DNA from: Aequorivita sp. CIP111184
Lineage (GTDB): Bacteria > Bacteroidota > Bacteroidia > Flavobacteriales > Flavobacteriaceae
Assembly (NCBI RefSeq): GCF_900489465.1
Contig: NZ_UEFQ01000020.1
Coordinates: 89,028-153,027 of the forward strand
Length of the DNA stretch: 64,000 nucleotides
Direction: 5' to 3'
In this document: positions 35,639 to 44,540 of the stretch, in pieces
Layout: every line of letters begins with the position of its first letter
How positions within the stretch are numbered: position 1 is the first letter of the stretch
The notes under the pieces: generated by a model
The model's database searches: none
The model's input: the letters and a program-made list of their open reading frames with translations, nothing else
Told to the model about the DNA's origin: nothing
Translations under genes and position numbers: made by a program

Positions 35639-37951
35639 TTAAAATCTCACTGAAAGTCCACCACCCGCTCCAAAACGGTTGTCGTAGCTCGCCATCAATG
35701 AAAAGTTTCGTGATAAAAAATATTTTACTCCTGCCTTCCAAGTAACTTCGTTTGTGAAATTATCTCCAAAAGAAAGGTCATCAACCCAACCGAAATTAGC
35801 TTGGTATTCATACATTCCAAAAATGGCTGTTCTTGGAAAAATCAGTATTTCACGACTTAAACTTATTTGAGGTCGCAACTTACTATCGATTCGCACATCG
35901 AGATTGAACAAATAAGGTGTTAAGAATCGTATACCCGCAATTGCCGTGGTGGAAATCTCATCTAAACTATCTTCCATCTCATTTTCAATGTTCACACCAC
36001 CAAAAACCCGTAAATAATCGTGCAGATAACGTTCATAGGTTACTTCAGCTTCTAGATTTTGGTTCCAACCATATTCTGCCATCACATTAAATTGATTTCG
36101 AATATTTGAAGAAACAAAATTAAACCCTGTCATATTTGATGCGGCATCAACAGTTGCCCATGTATAATATTGGTCAGCTTCGTTAATTAAGTTCTTTACC
36201 GGATATTTTGCCATCCGTGGGTCGCGAGGTGTATCATAACTTACAATTCTTGCCATACCACTCATCATATGGTACAGGATGTGGCAATGAAAAAACCAAT
36301 CGCCATATTCATCGCCATTGTTACCGCTGAATTCAATAGTAACTTGTTGCATTGGTGGTACATTAACCGTATGCTTTAAGGGCGAATACTCGCCATTTTC
36401 ATTAATGACTCTAAAAAAGTGACCGTGCAAATGCATTGGGTGGTGCATCATCGTCAAATTATTGAAGGTCATTCTGGTAACTTCGCCGCTTTTAATTTTT
36501 ATGTTATCTGCTTCGCTTAACGGAACTCCATTCATACTCCAGATGTAGCGTTGCATATTTCCTGTAAGATTCAGTAATATTTCCTTGACTGGAAGTTTCT
36601 TATCATACGTTGTTTTTTCGGGCGATTTCAGATAATCGTAATTGTATTCAGAAAACATATTCATCCCATCCATAGCTGCAGTTGAATCCTTTATCATTTC
36701 CATATTGGAATGGTCCATTTTTGAGTGGTCCATTTTTTCATTCATCACAGAATCTTTTGGGATTTTCATTTTATCATTCATCTTCATTTTAGAATCGTCC
36801 ATTTTCATTTTGTCCATATGCATTCCATATTCTTTCTTCATTTCAAAACGCTCATCTTTGTTTGGTTGAAATTTTAACGCGTGTGCACCCATTTTCATAT
36901 CCATTTTTGCCATTCGCTGCATCATCTTGATTTTATCGGGTTTGGCTATAACTTGCGCAGGAAGTATTTCGCCATTTCCAATATATGCTTTGGCAATGCC
37001 CGAACCGTCCTGGGCCATAGCTCTAAACTCAATTTTTCCGTTTTGGGGAACGGTTACAATAAAATCATAGGTTTCCGCAACCCCAATAAATGTTTTATTA
37101 TGTGCAACAGGAACCACATCGTTCCCATCTGCAGATACCAACATTGGGGTTTCGCCTCCAAAGGTCATCCAAAATTGTGAAGTGGCTGAACCATTGATAA
37201 TTCGTAAGCGCAACTTTTCGCCGGGTTTGTATTCTGGATATTCCACTGACTCTTTACCATTTATTAAAAATGCAGGATAATACACATCAGCGATATCGGC
37301 ACCTTCCATACGCTGTTTCCAAAAATTGAGCTGTGCACCGAATGCACCACGAGCAATGACTTTATTCAATGGTGTTGAAGTACCTTTTTTCATTTGATAC
37401 CACTCGTTGCCACGTTTTAGGTTTCGCATCACATTCTTTGGTTTTTCATTGGTCCAATCGGAAAGCATCAGCACCAAATCTTTATCATAATCCAAAGTTT
37501 TTTGCTTTGGTTTTATCACTATTGACCCGAAAACACCACTTTGTTCTTGTAACATTGTATGTGAATGGTACCAATAAGTTCCTGATTGTTTCAAAGGAAA
37601 TTCATATTTGAAAGTTGTGCCAGGTTTTATGGGCGGGGTTGACAGATAAGGGACACCATCGTAAAAGTTGGGCAATAATAGGCCGTGCCAATGCACAGAA
37701 GTTTCTACACTCATTTCATTTTTTACATAAATGACTGCATATTCGCCTTCGGTAAATTCGATTGTTGGGCCAGGAATTGTTCCATTTACGGTCATTCCTT
37801 TAACCTGTTTTCCAGCTTTGTTGACCATTTCTTCCTTGATGGTCAAGGTATATTCATGAATTGGTAGATTATCTACATTTCCTTCATTTTGTGCGAATGC
37901 CGAATTGATGTAAACAAATACGAGCATAAAAGCATAACTTATCTTTTTCAT
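35639..37951 (-). CDS. Multicopper oxidase fused to a CopB-like beta-barrel domain
   Basis: 770 residues. Signal 1-20 (cut after AFA). Three cupredoxin domains with copper motifs HWHG (87-90), YHSHTM (129-131), HHPMHLHGH (about 502-510) and HCHILYHMMSGM (H555-C-H557...), complete for one type 1 and the trinuclear site. A Met/His-rich insert (about 344-430, MDKMKMDDSKMKMN) probably binds Cu(I). From about 585 to the end the sequence changes to amphipathic strands (VMAEYGWNQNLEAEVTYERY; GLSVRF end with terminal Phe), like the CopB/PcoB outer-membrane part. CopA and CopB are normally separate proteins. Oxidises Cu(I) outside the cytoplasm. Confidence 0.88.
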   Translation of the reverse strand: MKKISYAFMLVFVYINSAFAQNEGNVDNLPIHEYTLTIKEEMVNKAGKQVKGMTVNGTIPGPTIEFTEGEYAVIYVKNEMSVETSVHWHGLLLPNFYDGVPYLSTPPIKPGTTFKYEFPLKQSGTYWYHSHTMLQEQSGVFGSIVIKPKQKTLDYDKDLVLMLSDWTNEKPKNVMRNLKRGNEWYQMKKGTSTPLNKVIARGAFGAQLNFWKQRMEGADIADVYYPAFLINGKESVEYPEYKPGEKLRLRIINGSATSQFWMTFGGETPMLVSADGNDVVPVAHNKTFIGVAETYDFIVTVPQNGKIEFRAMAQDGSGIAKAYIGNGEILPAQVIAKPDKIKMMQRMAKMDMKMGAHALKFQPNKDERFEMKKEYGMHMDKMKMDDSKMKMNDKMKIPKDSVMNEKMDHSKMDHSNMEMIKDSTAAMDGMNMFSEYNYDYLKSPEKTTYDKKLPVKEILLNLTGNMQRYIWSMNGVPLSEADNIKIKSGEVTRMTFNNLTMMHHPMHLHGHFFRVINENGEYSPLKHTVNVPPMQQVTIEFSGNNGDEYGDWFFHCHILYHMMSGMARIVSYDTPRDPRMAKYPVKNLINEADQYYTWATVDAASNMTGFNFVSSNIRNQFNVMAEYGWNQNLEAEVTYERYLHDYLRVFGGVNIENEMEDSLDEISTTAIAGIRFLTPYLFNLDVRIDSKLRPQISLSREILIFPRTAIFGMYEYQANFGWVDDLSFGDNFTNEVTWKAGVKYFLSRNFSLMASYDNRFGAGGGLSVRF

Positions 37952-38020
37952 TGGATTACTCTTTTTTTTTCAAAATTAATATTGATGTTCAGCATCTTTT
38001 ATCATAATCTTGGTTCATAG

Positions 38021-38587
38021 TTATATAATTCGGTCTAACGATGTGCGGTCATTTATTTGTTGTAATTTATAACTGGAAAGGCTCATTCCTGTTTCAATTT
38101 TGAACTGTCTACTTAAATGGTTTAAGTTGCTATAATTAAGTATCTGGCTAATTTCAGTGAAATTGTATTCTTGGTTTTGAATGAGCTCTTTTACTTTTTC
38201 TATTTTCAATTTGATAAAATATTTTTTTATTGTAATATCTTCTGTTACTGAGAATAATTTGCTTGTTTTGGAATATTCACTATTGAGTTTATCTTCGAGA
38301 TAAGTGGAAAGTTTCCTATTTATATCTAATGGTAAATTTTTCAAAAGCTTAATCAACTCGACTTTTACTTGTTCTACCAATTGATTTTCAGGACTTTCAA
38401 TCAATGAAAATCCGTTTTTATCTAAAATAGAAATTAAGGTTTGTTTGTATTCGGTATCTTGAATATTTAGTATTATTCTTCCCAATTCAATTTCGAGCAA
38501 ATCGATATTCTTATCTTTTAATTCGTCCGCCAATACTTTGATACACCTATCACAGACCATGTTTTTTATGTAGAAAATTTTTTCCAT
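38021..38587 (-). CDS. AraC-family regulator with N-terminal HMA-like metal sensor
   Basis: 188 residues. Residues 1-65 look like an HMA domain: FYIKNMVCDRCIKVL has the CxxC pair (Cys12, Cys15). Residues about 115-182 are an AraC-type HTH (FTEISQILNYSNLNHLSRQF, TGMSLSSYK). In place of the sugar-binding cupin of classic AraC proteins, a metal-binding fold is fused, so the protein should bind Cu(I) or a similar ion directly in the cytoplasm. It lies 2 bp after cusC, in the cus operon, and likely controls the island. Confidence 0.82.
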   Translation of the reverse strand: MEKIFYIKNMVCDRCIKVLADELKDKNIDLLEIELGRIILNIQDTEYKQTLISILDKNGFSLIESPENQLVEQVKVELIKLLKNLPLDINRKLSTYLEDKLNSEYSKTSKLFSVTEDITIKKYFIKLKIEKVKELIQNQEYNFTEISQILNYSNLNHLSRQFKIETGMSLSSYKLQQINDRTSLDRII

Positions 38588-38589
38588 CT

Positions 38590-39837
38590 TTAAATGATTA
38601 GATAGTTTATTAATGCCGATTGTACGTAATAGCTCTTAACCGATTCAATTTGGCTTATTTGAAACTTTAATTGCAGTTCCTGAATATCCAACACATCGTT
38701 AAAATCAATCGTTCCCGTTTCGTAATTTTTAATAAGGATGTCCTCTGCATTTTTGGCCTGTACTAGGTTTTTCTGTTGGGTATTGAACTTTATACGGGCT
38801 TGGTTCCGCTGGGAAATGGCTTTTGCCAAATCGGCCTTCAGTACATTCAGCCTTTCGTCTTTCTGCGATTGAATCTCCTGTTTGCGCAATTCGTTTTGCT
38901 TGGAAACGGACTTGTAGCGTTTGTTAAAAATGGGAATCGATACTGATACCATAGGCATCACAATGTCCTTTCCGTTATCAATCAAACTCATATCCGTGCG
39001 TTCGGCAACTGGAATATAATCTAGCCCTAAGCCGAACATTGGCAAAGCATCCCGTTGGTTCAACAGCTCCGATTGGGTTACAGACTCATAAAGCTTATCG
39101 TATTTGAGTAATTCTGGGTTTACCGAAAGTGACTCATAACTATAAAGATTGTCCTCTTCTGGAACTTCCAGGGAAGACACCACCAATACATCAGTATCAT
39201 AATCACGGTTCCGCAAACTGTTCAAAGCCGCCTGTATTCCTTTGTTTTGTTGCAGTAGAATGTCTTTTTCCTGTTGCAGCTCATTCTGCCGCATTTGTAG
39301 TCGCAAAACGTCCACAGCAGATGCCTTACCTACTTCCACTGAATTGAGTGCGAGCTTTTCATAGGTTTTTAAGAGCGCTATATTTTTATCAAGCACTTCT
39401 TCTTGGGCCCTTATTTCATAAAGCTGATAATAGTATTGGGAAACGGAAAGTGAGAGTTTGCGTTTTGCGATGGTCACTTCCACATATTGGGCCTCGGCCA
39501 TTGAAGAAGCGTAGTTTTCCCTCGCCGTTATAGTCCCAAACCAAGGGAGCATCTGCTTCACGGAAAAACGCGCCTTTTGAGCACCCACTCGGGTTTCTGG
39601 CTCACTTACAAAATATCCTGCGCTAACTTCAGTATTCGGTAGCCAATTGGCTTCATTTACTTTTTCATCAGCAATATCAGATTGAAGCTGAACCTTTTGG
39701 ATTTCGGGGCTGTTGGTGATAGCTTCGTCTATGTACGTCTGTAAATCTTGCCCATAACTATTGAGAACCAAGAGCCAAGAGCCAAGAAACAGCATGGCTT
39801 TTTGTTTTATAAAATAATTTGATCGTTGCATCTTCAT
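38590..39837 (-). CDS. cusC: TolC-family outer-membrane channel of the Cus system
   Basis: 415 residues from ATG 39837; the open frame continues to 39906 but that part only mirrors the cusA end. A hydrophobic signal follows (AMLFLGSWLLVLNSYG). Two OEP repeats with long helices (QTYIDEAITNSPEIQKVQLQ; QNELQQEKDILLQQNKGIQ) and the conserved LPMFGLGLDYIPVAERTD line before the second half. It forms the exit duct for the CusA/CusB pump. 5 bp after the cusA stop and 2 bp before the AraC gene. Confidence 0.9.
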   Translation of the reverse strand: MKMQRSNYFIKQKAMLFLGSWLLVLNSYGQDLQTYIDEAITNSPEIQKVQLQSDIADEKVNEANWLPNTEVSAGYFVSEPETRVGAQKARFSVKQMLPWFGTITARENYASSMAEAQYVEVTIAKRKLSLSVSQYYYQLYEIRAQEEVLDKNIALLKTYEKLALNSVEVGKASAVDVLRLQMRQNELQQEKDILLQQNKGIQAALNSLRNRDYDTDVLVVSSLEVPEEDNLYSYESLSVNPELLKYDKLYESVTQSELLNQRDALPMFGLGLDYIPVAERTDMSLIDNGKDIVMPMVSVSIPIFNKRYKSVSKQNELRKQEIQSQKDERLNVLKADLAKAISQRNQARIKFNTQQKNLVQAKNAEDILIKNYETGTIDFNDVLDIQELQLKFQISQIESVKSYYVQSALINYLII

Positions 39838-39842
39838 TTTTT

Positions 39843-42800
39843 TTAGTCTTGATTCTTGGATCTTAGTTCTTGATTTCTTTTTTTCGCTATCCGTTCCTTC
39901 CTCCAACTATAAAGTACTGGCACTAGGAAATAGGATGTGGTGTCTAAAAGCATCCCCCCGAAAATAGGAATGGACATTGGTATCATTATATCACTACCTT
40001 TTCCAGTAGAGGTTAGTACCGGCAACAACGCCAAAATGGTGGTAACGGTGGTCATCAAACAAGGACGGATTCTTTTTGAAGCGGCTTCCATCGTTGATCT
40101 TCGAATTTCTGTAATATCTATTGGGTCGTTTTTATCAAAAGTCTGCGTGAGATAGGTTGCCATTACTACCCCATCATCAGTTGCAATGCCGAAAAGCGCA
40201 ATAAAGCCAACCCAAACCGCCACGCTCAAATTGATAGTATTTATATTGAAAAGATCCCGTAGATTTTCGCCAAAAAAATTGAAGTTCAAAAACCAATCCT
40301 GCCCATAAAACCAAATCATAACGAAACCACCTGCAAAGGCAACCGCAATTCCTGTAAACACCATTAAAGTGGTAGAAACGGAACGGAACTGGAAATACAA
40401 TATCAAAAAGATGACTGCCAGCGCCAAAGGCACGATAACGGACAAGGTTTTTTCGGCACGCAACTGGTTTTCATAGGTTCCAGTGAATTTATAACTTATG
40501 CCTTTCGGCATCACCAATTCGCCCTTGTCTATTTTTTGTTGAATAAGTGCCTGTGCATTTTCTACGACATTCACTTCGGCAAAACTATCCAGTTTATCAA
40601 AAAGTACATAACCCACTAAAAAAGTATCCTCGCTTTTTATCACTTGTGGACCTTGTTCGTATTTAATGGTTGCCACCTCGCTCAAAGGAACAGGGTTGCC
40701 TTTTTCAACTGGTATATAAATGCTTTTCAAGTCTGATGGATCTCCACGTAATTCACGAGGATAACGAACCCTAACCCCATAACGTTCCCTACCTTCCACT
40801 GTTTGAGTTAACACCATTCCGCCAACGGCTACCTTCAGCACATTTTGAACCTCCTCGATAGTAATTCCGTAACGGGATAATTTTGTTCTATCAATGTCAA
40901 TTAGCAAATAAGGTTTGCCCACAATCCGATCTGCAAAAACAGCTTCCTCTTTTACGCCTTTTGCCTGTTTTAGGATACCTTCCAATTGAACCCCAAAGGC
41001 TTCAATTTGCTTTAAATCCTGACCTTTCACTTTTATGCCCATGGGGGCACGCATACCGGTCTGCAACATGACCAAGCGGGTTTCAATGGGTTGCAGTTTG
41101 GGGGCTGAAGTAACGCCTGGAAATTTTGTAACTCTTACAATTTCATTCCAAATATCGTCTGGGGAATTGATTTCGGGTCGCCAATTTCGGAAGAATTCAC
41201 CATCGTCATCTTCTATCAAATCTTTTGCTGTCACATCGAGCGCAGTCGAGATGCTTTTTCCAGCTTTTCGTGCGTTCTCAACTGCGCCTGTCCTAAGCTT
41301 AGCCGAAGGGCTCGAACTGACATTATTATTTGGATTGACAACCAGTGTACTATCTTTCTTGATAAAAAACCCATCGTCATCAACTTTAAATCGTTGCCGT
41401 TTTCCCTCCTCATTCAACATATATTCAGATTTATACTGAATCATATTTTCATACATTGATAAAGGTGCCGGATCGAGCGCAGATTCCGTACGCCCAGATT
41501 TACCGACAACTGTTTCAATTTCGGGTATGCTTGCCACCGCCATGTCTAATTGCTGAAGCACCCGTTTATTTTCTTCCACGCCTGCATGAGGCATTGAAGT
41601 TGGCATCAATAGGAAGGAACCTTCATTGAGAGAAGGCATAAATTCCTTGCCCGTATTTTTGAATATAATGAACCCGAGGATCAAAAGCGTTGTGGGAATA
41701 GACAAGAACAACAATCTGTTGTCCATTGCCCATTTAAGGATTCGGGAATAATAGTTTTTAAAAAGTAAAAAACTTGCCAACAGGCCAAAGCAAATAATCG
41801 CGACAAAAATGAGATTCAAAAAAACACTTTTATCCACTCCCAAAGGCCGCCAATATTCCGCCAAAAGAAAAACTATGGCCGCCGCAGATAAATAGATGCT
41901 ATATTTATTGGAACGCTCTTTTGACCAACTGCCCCGAATTTTAGCAAATGCAACAAAACTGAAGCCAATAAGGATAATACCAACCCAATGCCCAAAAATA
42001 ACCGCAATAAACCCTGCCAGCAATAGCAATCCGTTGATGCCATAATTGGTGCTTCTTCTTATATTTCTACTTTTAAATAAGAAGGCTGCAAATGGAGGGA
42101 TTAAAAACAAAGCAATGATAATAGAAGCCGTTAAGGCAAATGTTTTTGTAAATGCAAGCGGACGGAAGAGCTTACCCTCTGCTCCAATCATCGTAAATAC
42201 GGGAATAAAACTAATAATGGTTGTTAATACCGCAGTAACAATAGCCCCTGAAACTTCGGCAGTTGCGTTATACACGATGGTGTTAATAGGTAATCGTTGG
42301 AATTTAGAGGCTGCGGGCTTTTTGTTGGATTCAGCCTCTGCCAACTTCTGACTTCCAGCTTCCATTTTTTCATTTTCCTCATCCAAATGCCGAATAATAT
42401 TTTCTGCCAAGATAATTCCCACATCGACCATGGTGCCTATTGCAATTGCAATACCTGAAAGGGCTACAATATTGGCGTCAACCCCAAAAAATTTCATAGC
42501 AATGAAAACCATCAACACTGCTACTGGCAAGAGACCCGATATAAGAATCGATGCCCGAAGATTGAAAACCATCACGACAATTACCAAAATAGTGATAAGG
42601 ATTTCCAACGTAAGTGCTTCATTGAGCGTGCCCAATGTTTCCTGTATGAGTTCGGTCCGATCATAAAAAGGAACAATAGTTACTTGTGAAGTTCTGCCAT
42701 CGGCCAGCACTTTTGTAGGCAATCCTTTGCTTAACTCCGCTATTTTTTCCTTTACGTTCGTGATGACTTCCATTGGGTTTGCCCCATATCGGGCCACCAC

Positions 42801-43712
42801 AACAGCCCCCACAACCTCGGCACCTTCCTTGTCCAAAATGCCCCTTCTTGCCGCAGGACCAAGTGAAACATTGGCAATATCACTAATCTTAATAGACGTA
42901 TAATTTTCTGATGTAACAACAGCATTTTCAATATCTGCCACAGATTTCACATAACCCAAACCCCGAACGAGGTATTCTGCCTGATTAATTTCCAAGGTTT
43001 GCGCGCCAATGTCCTTATTGCTTTCCTTTACCGCTTTTACAACTTCGGCCAAGCTAATGTTGTACTGGCGCATCAGTTCAGGATTCACGTCTATCTGATA
43101 TTCTTTTACGTAGCCGCCAATGGATGCTACTTCAGAAACACCGCTGGCTGAGGCAAGTGCATACTTAACGTAGTAATCCTGAATACTTCGCAGTTCCTGC
43201 AAATCCCAGCCGCCAGTTACATTACCATCTTTATCGCGTCCTTCGAGTGTGTACCAAAATATTTGTCCTAATCCTGTGGCATCAGGACCCAAAGCTGGGT
43301 TTACACCCTCGGGCAAAAGACCACTGGGCAGAGAATTGAGTTTTTCAAGGATGCGGCTGCGACTCCAATAAAATTCAATATCCTCATCAAAAATGATATA
43401 GATACTTGAAAACCCAAACATGGAAGAACTACGAATGGTTTTCACACCGGGAATACCCAAAAGCGTAGTGGTCAACGGATAGGTTATTTGGTCTTCAATA
43501 TCCTGAGGCGACCTACCGTCCCATTTAGTAAAAACAATCTGTTGGTTTTCGCCAATATCTGGAATGGCATCAACAGCCACAGGGTCTGATGGCAAAAAAC
43601 CAGTATTCCAATTAAAGGGTGCGTAAACCGTTCCAAAGCCCACAAAAGCAATGAGCATTAGAACAGCAACGAGTTTATTTTCTATGAGAAATTTGATGCT
43701 TTTATTCAGCAT
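39843..43712 (-). CDS. cusA: CusA/CzcA-type heavy-metal RND efflux pump
   Basis: 1289 residues, longer than E. coli CusA (about 1047). Motifs: VAVDAIPDIGENQQIVFTKW near the N-terminus, GIAIAIGTMVDVGIILAENII (TM4 with Asp proton relay), GKSGRTESALDPAPLSMYEN and, near the C-terminus, FGIATDDGVVMATYL. Extra length comes from an additional block of four or five TM segments (about 555-640), known in Bacteroidota members, and a repeat-derived insertion at about 797-827. Pumps Cu(I)/Ag(I) or similar through CusC. First gene of the cusA-cusC-AraC unit; the HYC_CC_PP gene lies 117 bp upstream. Confidence 0.92.
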   Translation of the reverse strand: MLNKSIKFLIENKLVAVLMLIAFVGFGTVYAPFNWNTGFLPSDPVAVDAIPDIGENQQIVFTKWDGRSPQDIEDQITYPLTTTLLGIPGVKTIRSSSMFGFSSIYIIFDEDIEFYWSRSRILEKLNSLPSGLLPEGVNPALGPDATGLGQIFWYTLEGRDKDGNVTGGWDLQELRSIQDYYVKYALASASGVSEVASIGGYVKEYQIDVNPELMRQYNISLAEVVKAVKESNKDIGAQTLEINQAEYLVRGLGYVKSVADIENAVVTSENYTSIKISDIANVSLGPAARRGILDKEGAEVVGAVVVARYGANPMEVITNVKEKIAELSKGLPTKVLADGRTSQVTIVPFYDRTELIQETLGTLNEALTLEILITILVIVVMVFNLRASILISGLLPVAVLMVFIAMKFFGVDANIVALSGIAIAIGTMVDVGIILAENIIRHLDEENEKMEAGSQKLAEAESNKKPAASKFQRLPINTIVYNATAEVSGAIVTAVLTTIISFIPVFTMIGAEGKLFRPLAFTKTFALTASIIIALFLIPPFAAFLFKSRNIRRSTNYGINGLLLLAGFIAVIFGHWVGIILIGFSFVAFAKIRGSWSKERSNKYSIYLSAAAIVFLLAEYWRPLGVDKSVFLNLIFVAIICFGLLASFLLFKNYYSRILKWAMDNRLLFLSIPTTLLILGFIIFKNTGKEFMPSLNEGSFLLMPTSMPHAGVEENKRVLQQLDMAVASIPEIETVVGKSGRTESALDPAPLSMYENMIQYKSEYMLNEEGKRQRFKVDDDGFFIKKDSTLVVNPNNNVSSSPSAKLRTGAVENARKAGKSISTALDVTAKDLIEDDDGEFFRNWRPEINSPDDIWNEIVRVTKFPGVTSAPKLQPIETRLVMLQTGMRAPMGIKVKGQDLKQIEAFGVQLEGILKQAKGVKEEAVFADRIVGKPYLLIDIDRTKLSRYGITIEEVQNVLKVAVGGMVLTQTVEGRERYGVRVRYPRELRGDPSDLKSIYIPVEKGNPVPLSEVATIKYEQGPQVIKSEDTFLVGYVLFDKLDSFAEVNVVENAQALIQQKIDKGELVMPKGISYKFTGTYENQLRAEKTLSVIVPLALAVIFLILYFQFRSVSTTLMVFTGIAVAFAGGFVMIWFYGQDWFLNFNFFGENLRDLFNINTINLSVAVWVGFIALFGIATDDGVVMATYLTQTFDKNDPIDITEIRRSTMEAASKRIRPCLMTTVTTILALLPVLTSTGKGSDIMIPMSIPIFGGMLLDTTSYFLVPVLYSWRKERIAKKRNQELRSKNQD
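41233..41322. repeat. Dispersed repeat inserted in frame inside cusA
   Basis: Within cusA the + strand holds ACATCGAGCGCAGTCGAGAT (41233-41252) and CCTAAGCTTAGCCGAAGGG then CTCGAACTGAC (about 41292-41321), both words of the intergenic dispersed family (compare 20161, 27758, 44488). The block is 90 bp, a multiple of three, and encodes a Ser/Lys/Ala-rich patch near residues 797-827 (SSPSAKLRTGAVENARKAG). Confidence 0.75.
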
Positions 43713-43829
43713 AAACTTTGATAATTAAACAGTTAATAGATTTATTGTTTTACTGGTTTCAATAAATTGAACACAACAAAACGTGCCCAAAACGGAATAC
43801 CGCAGGGCAAAAAAATTACTGTCTAAAAA

Positions 43830-44249
43830 TCAAATTAAGAAAGTCTGGTGCAGCACTTGCACATCCCGTTCAATGAAAGGAGGCGGATAGGCAACAAAAG
43901 GAACAACGTTAGATTCTGTTCCTTCAAAAATACTGATATAAGAATATGTGAGAGAAGCGACAAAAATTTGTTGCTGCAAGGATAATTGTTCAAAGGAAAT
44001 TTTTAAATCGTCTTTTCCTTGCTTAATAAACTGCTGATCTTTACAACAAGATTTTTCAGTTATTGAAGAATTTTCACAATTTGCAACAGTGGGCATTTCC
44101 TCCATACCACATGAATCTACCTGTTGAGTAAAAGAAAAATCAACCAAGGTATCACCACAATAATGAATATCTACAGCAAAGGACATGGTAGTAAAAAGAA
44201 CTACTCCTGCCATAAAAACAGCTATTGATTTGTGAATTAATGATTTCAT
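43830..44249 (-). CDS. HYC_CC_PP family exported protein
   Basis: 139 residues. Signal peptide 1-25 (FMAGVVLFTTMSFA). Motifs that define the family: HYCGD after the signal, SCGMEEM, SCCKDQQ, and YPPPF near the C-terminus. These Cys-rich Bacteroidota proteins tend to lie with heavy-metal pump genes; here 117 bp upstream of cusA. Metal binding by His, Cys and Met is likely; role unknown. Confidence 0.85.
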   Translation of the reverse strand: MKSLIHKSIAVFMAGVVLFTTMSFAVDIHYCGDTLVDFSFTQQVDSCGMEEMPTVANCENSSITEKSCCKDQQFIKQGKDDLKISFEQLSLQQQIFVASLTYSYISIFEGTESNVVPFVAYPPPFIERDVQVLHQTFLI

Positions 44250-44448
44250 GTAGTGCTAAATTATGAAAAAACCTTCAAACCACAGACAATATAAGTAAAC
44301 CTTTAACAATTGCAACTAGTTATCGTTGCTTCTTTATCCTGTTTTAAAGATATGCCAATGAGCCGAGGCAATGAACCAAGAGGCCTGTGTATATAAGCGA
44401 CATAACTGTAAGAACCCAGTGTGATTCTTTTCAGTAGCAGCTTCAAAG

Positions 44449-44520
44449 TACGAGCGACGAGGGAAGAGGGACGAAGTATTGGGAGTTTACCCTGAGCGGA
44501 GTCGAAGGGTGTCGAGGCCA
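44449..44520. repeat. Dispersed repeat, full copy with ACGA words
   Basis: TACGAGCGACGAGGGAAGAG (44449-44468), GGACGAAGTATT, then TACCCTGAGCGGAGTCGAAG and GGTGTCGAGGCCA (44488-44520). Both word types of the family occur together. The 76-codon minus-strand frame over it is not a gene. Confidence 0.75.
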
Positions 44521-44540
44521 CCGCATGAACCATCAGCCCT

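Noticed and set aside
39838..39906. N-terminal extension of cusC
   Set aside because: Overlaps the cusA end, gives a charged Lys-rich stretch before the signal peptide; ATG 39837 is better.
44303..44533. 76-codon minus-strand ORF
   Set aside because: It is a translation of the dispersed repeat at 44449-44520 (TPFDSAQGKLP-type peptide common to translated repeats).
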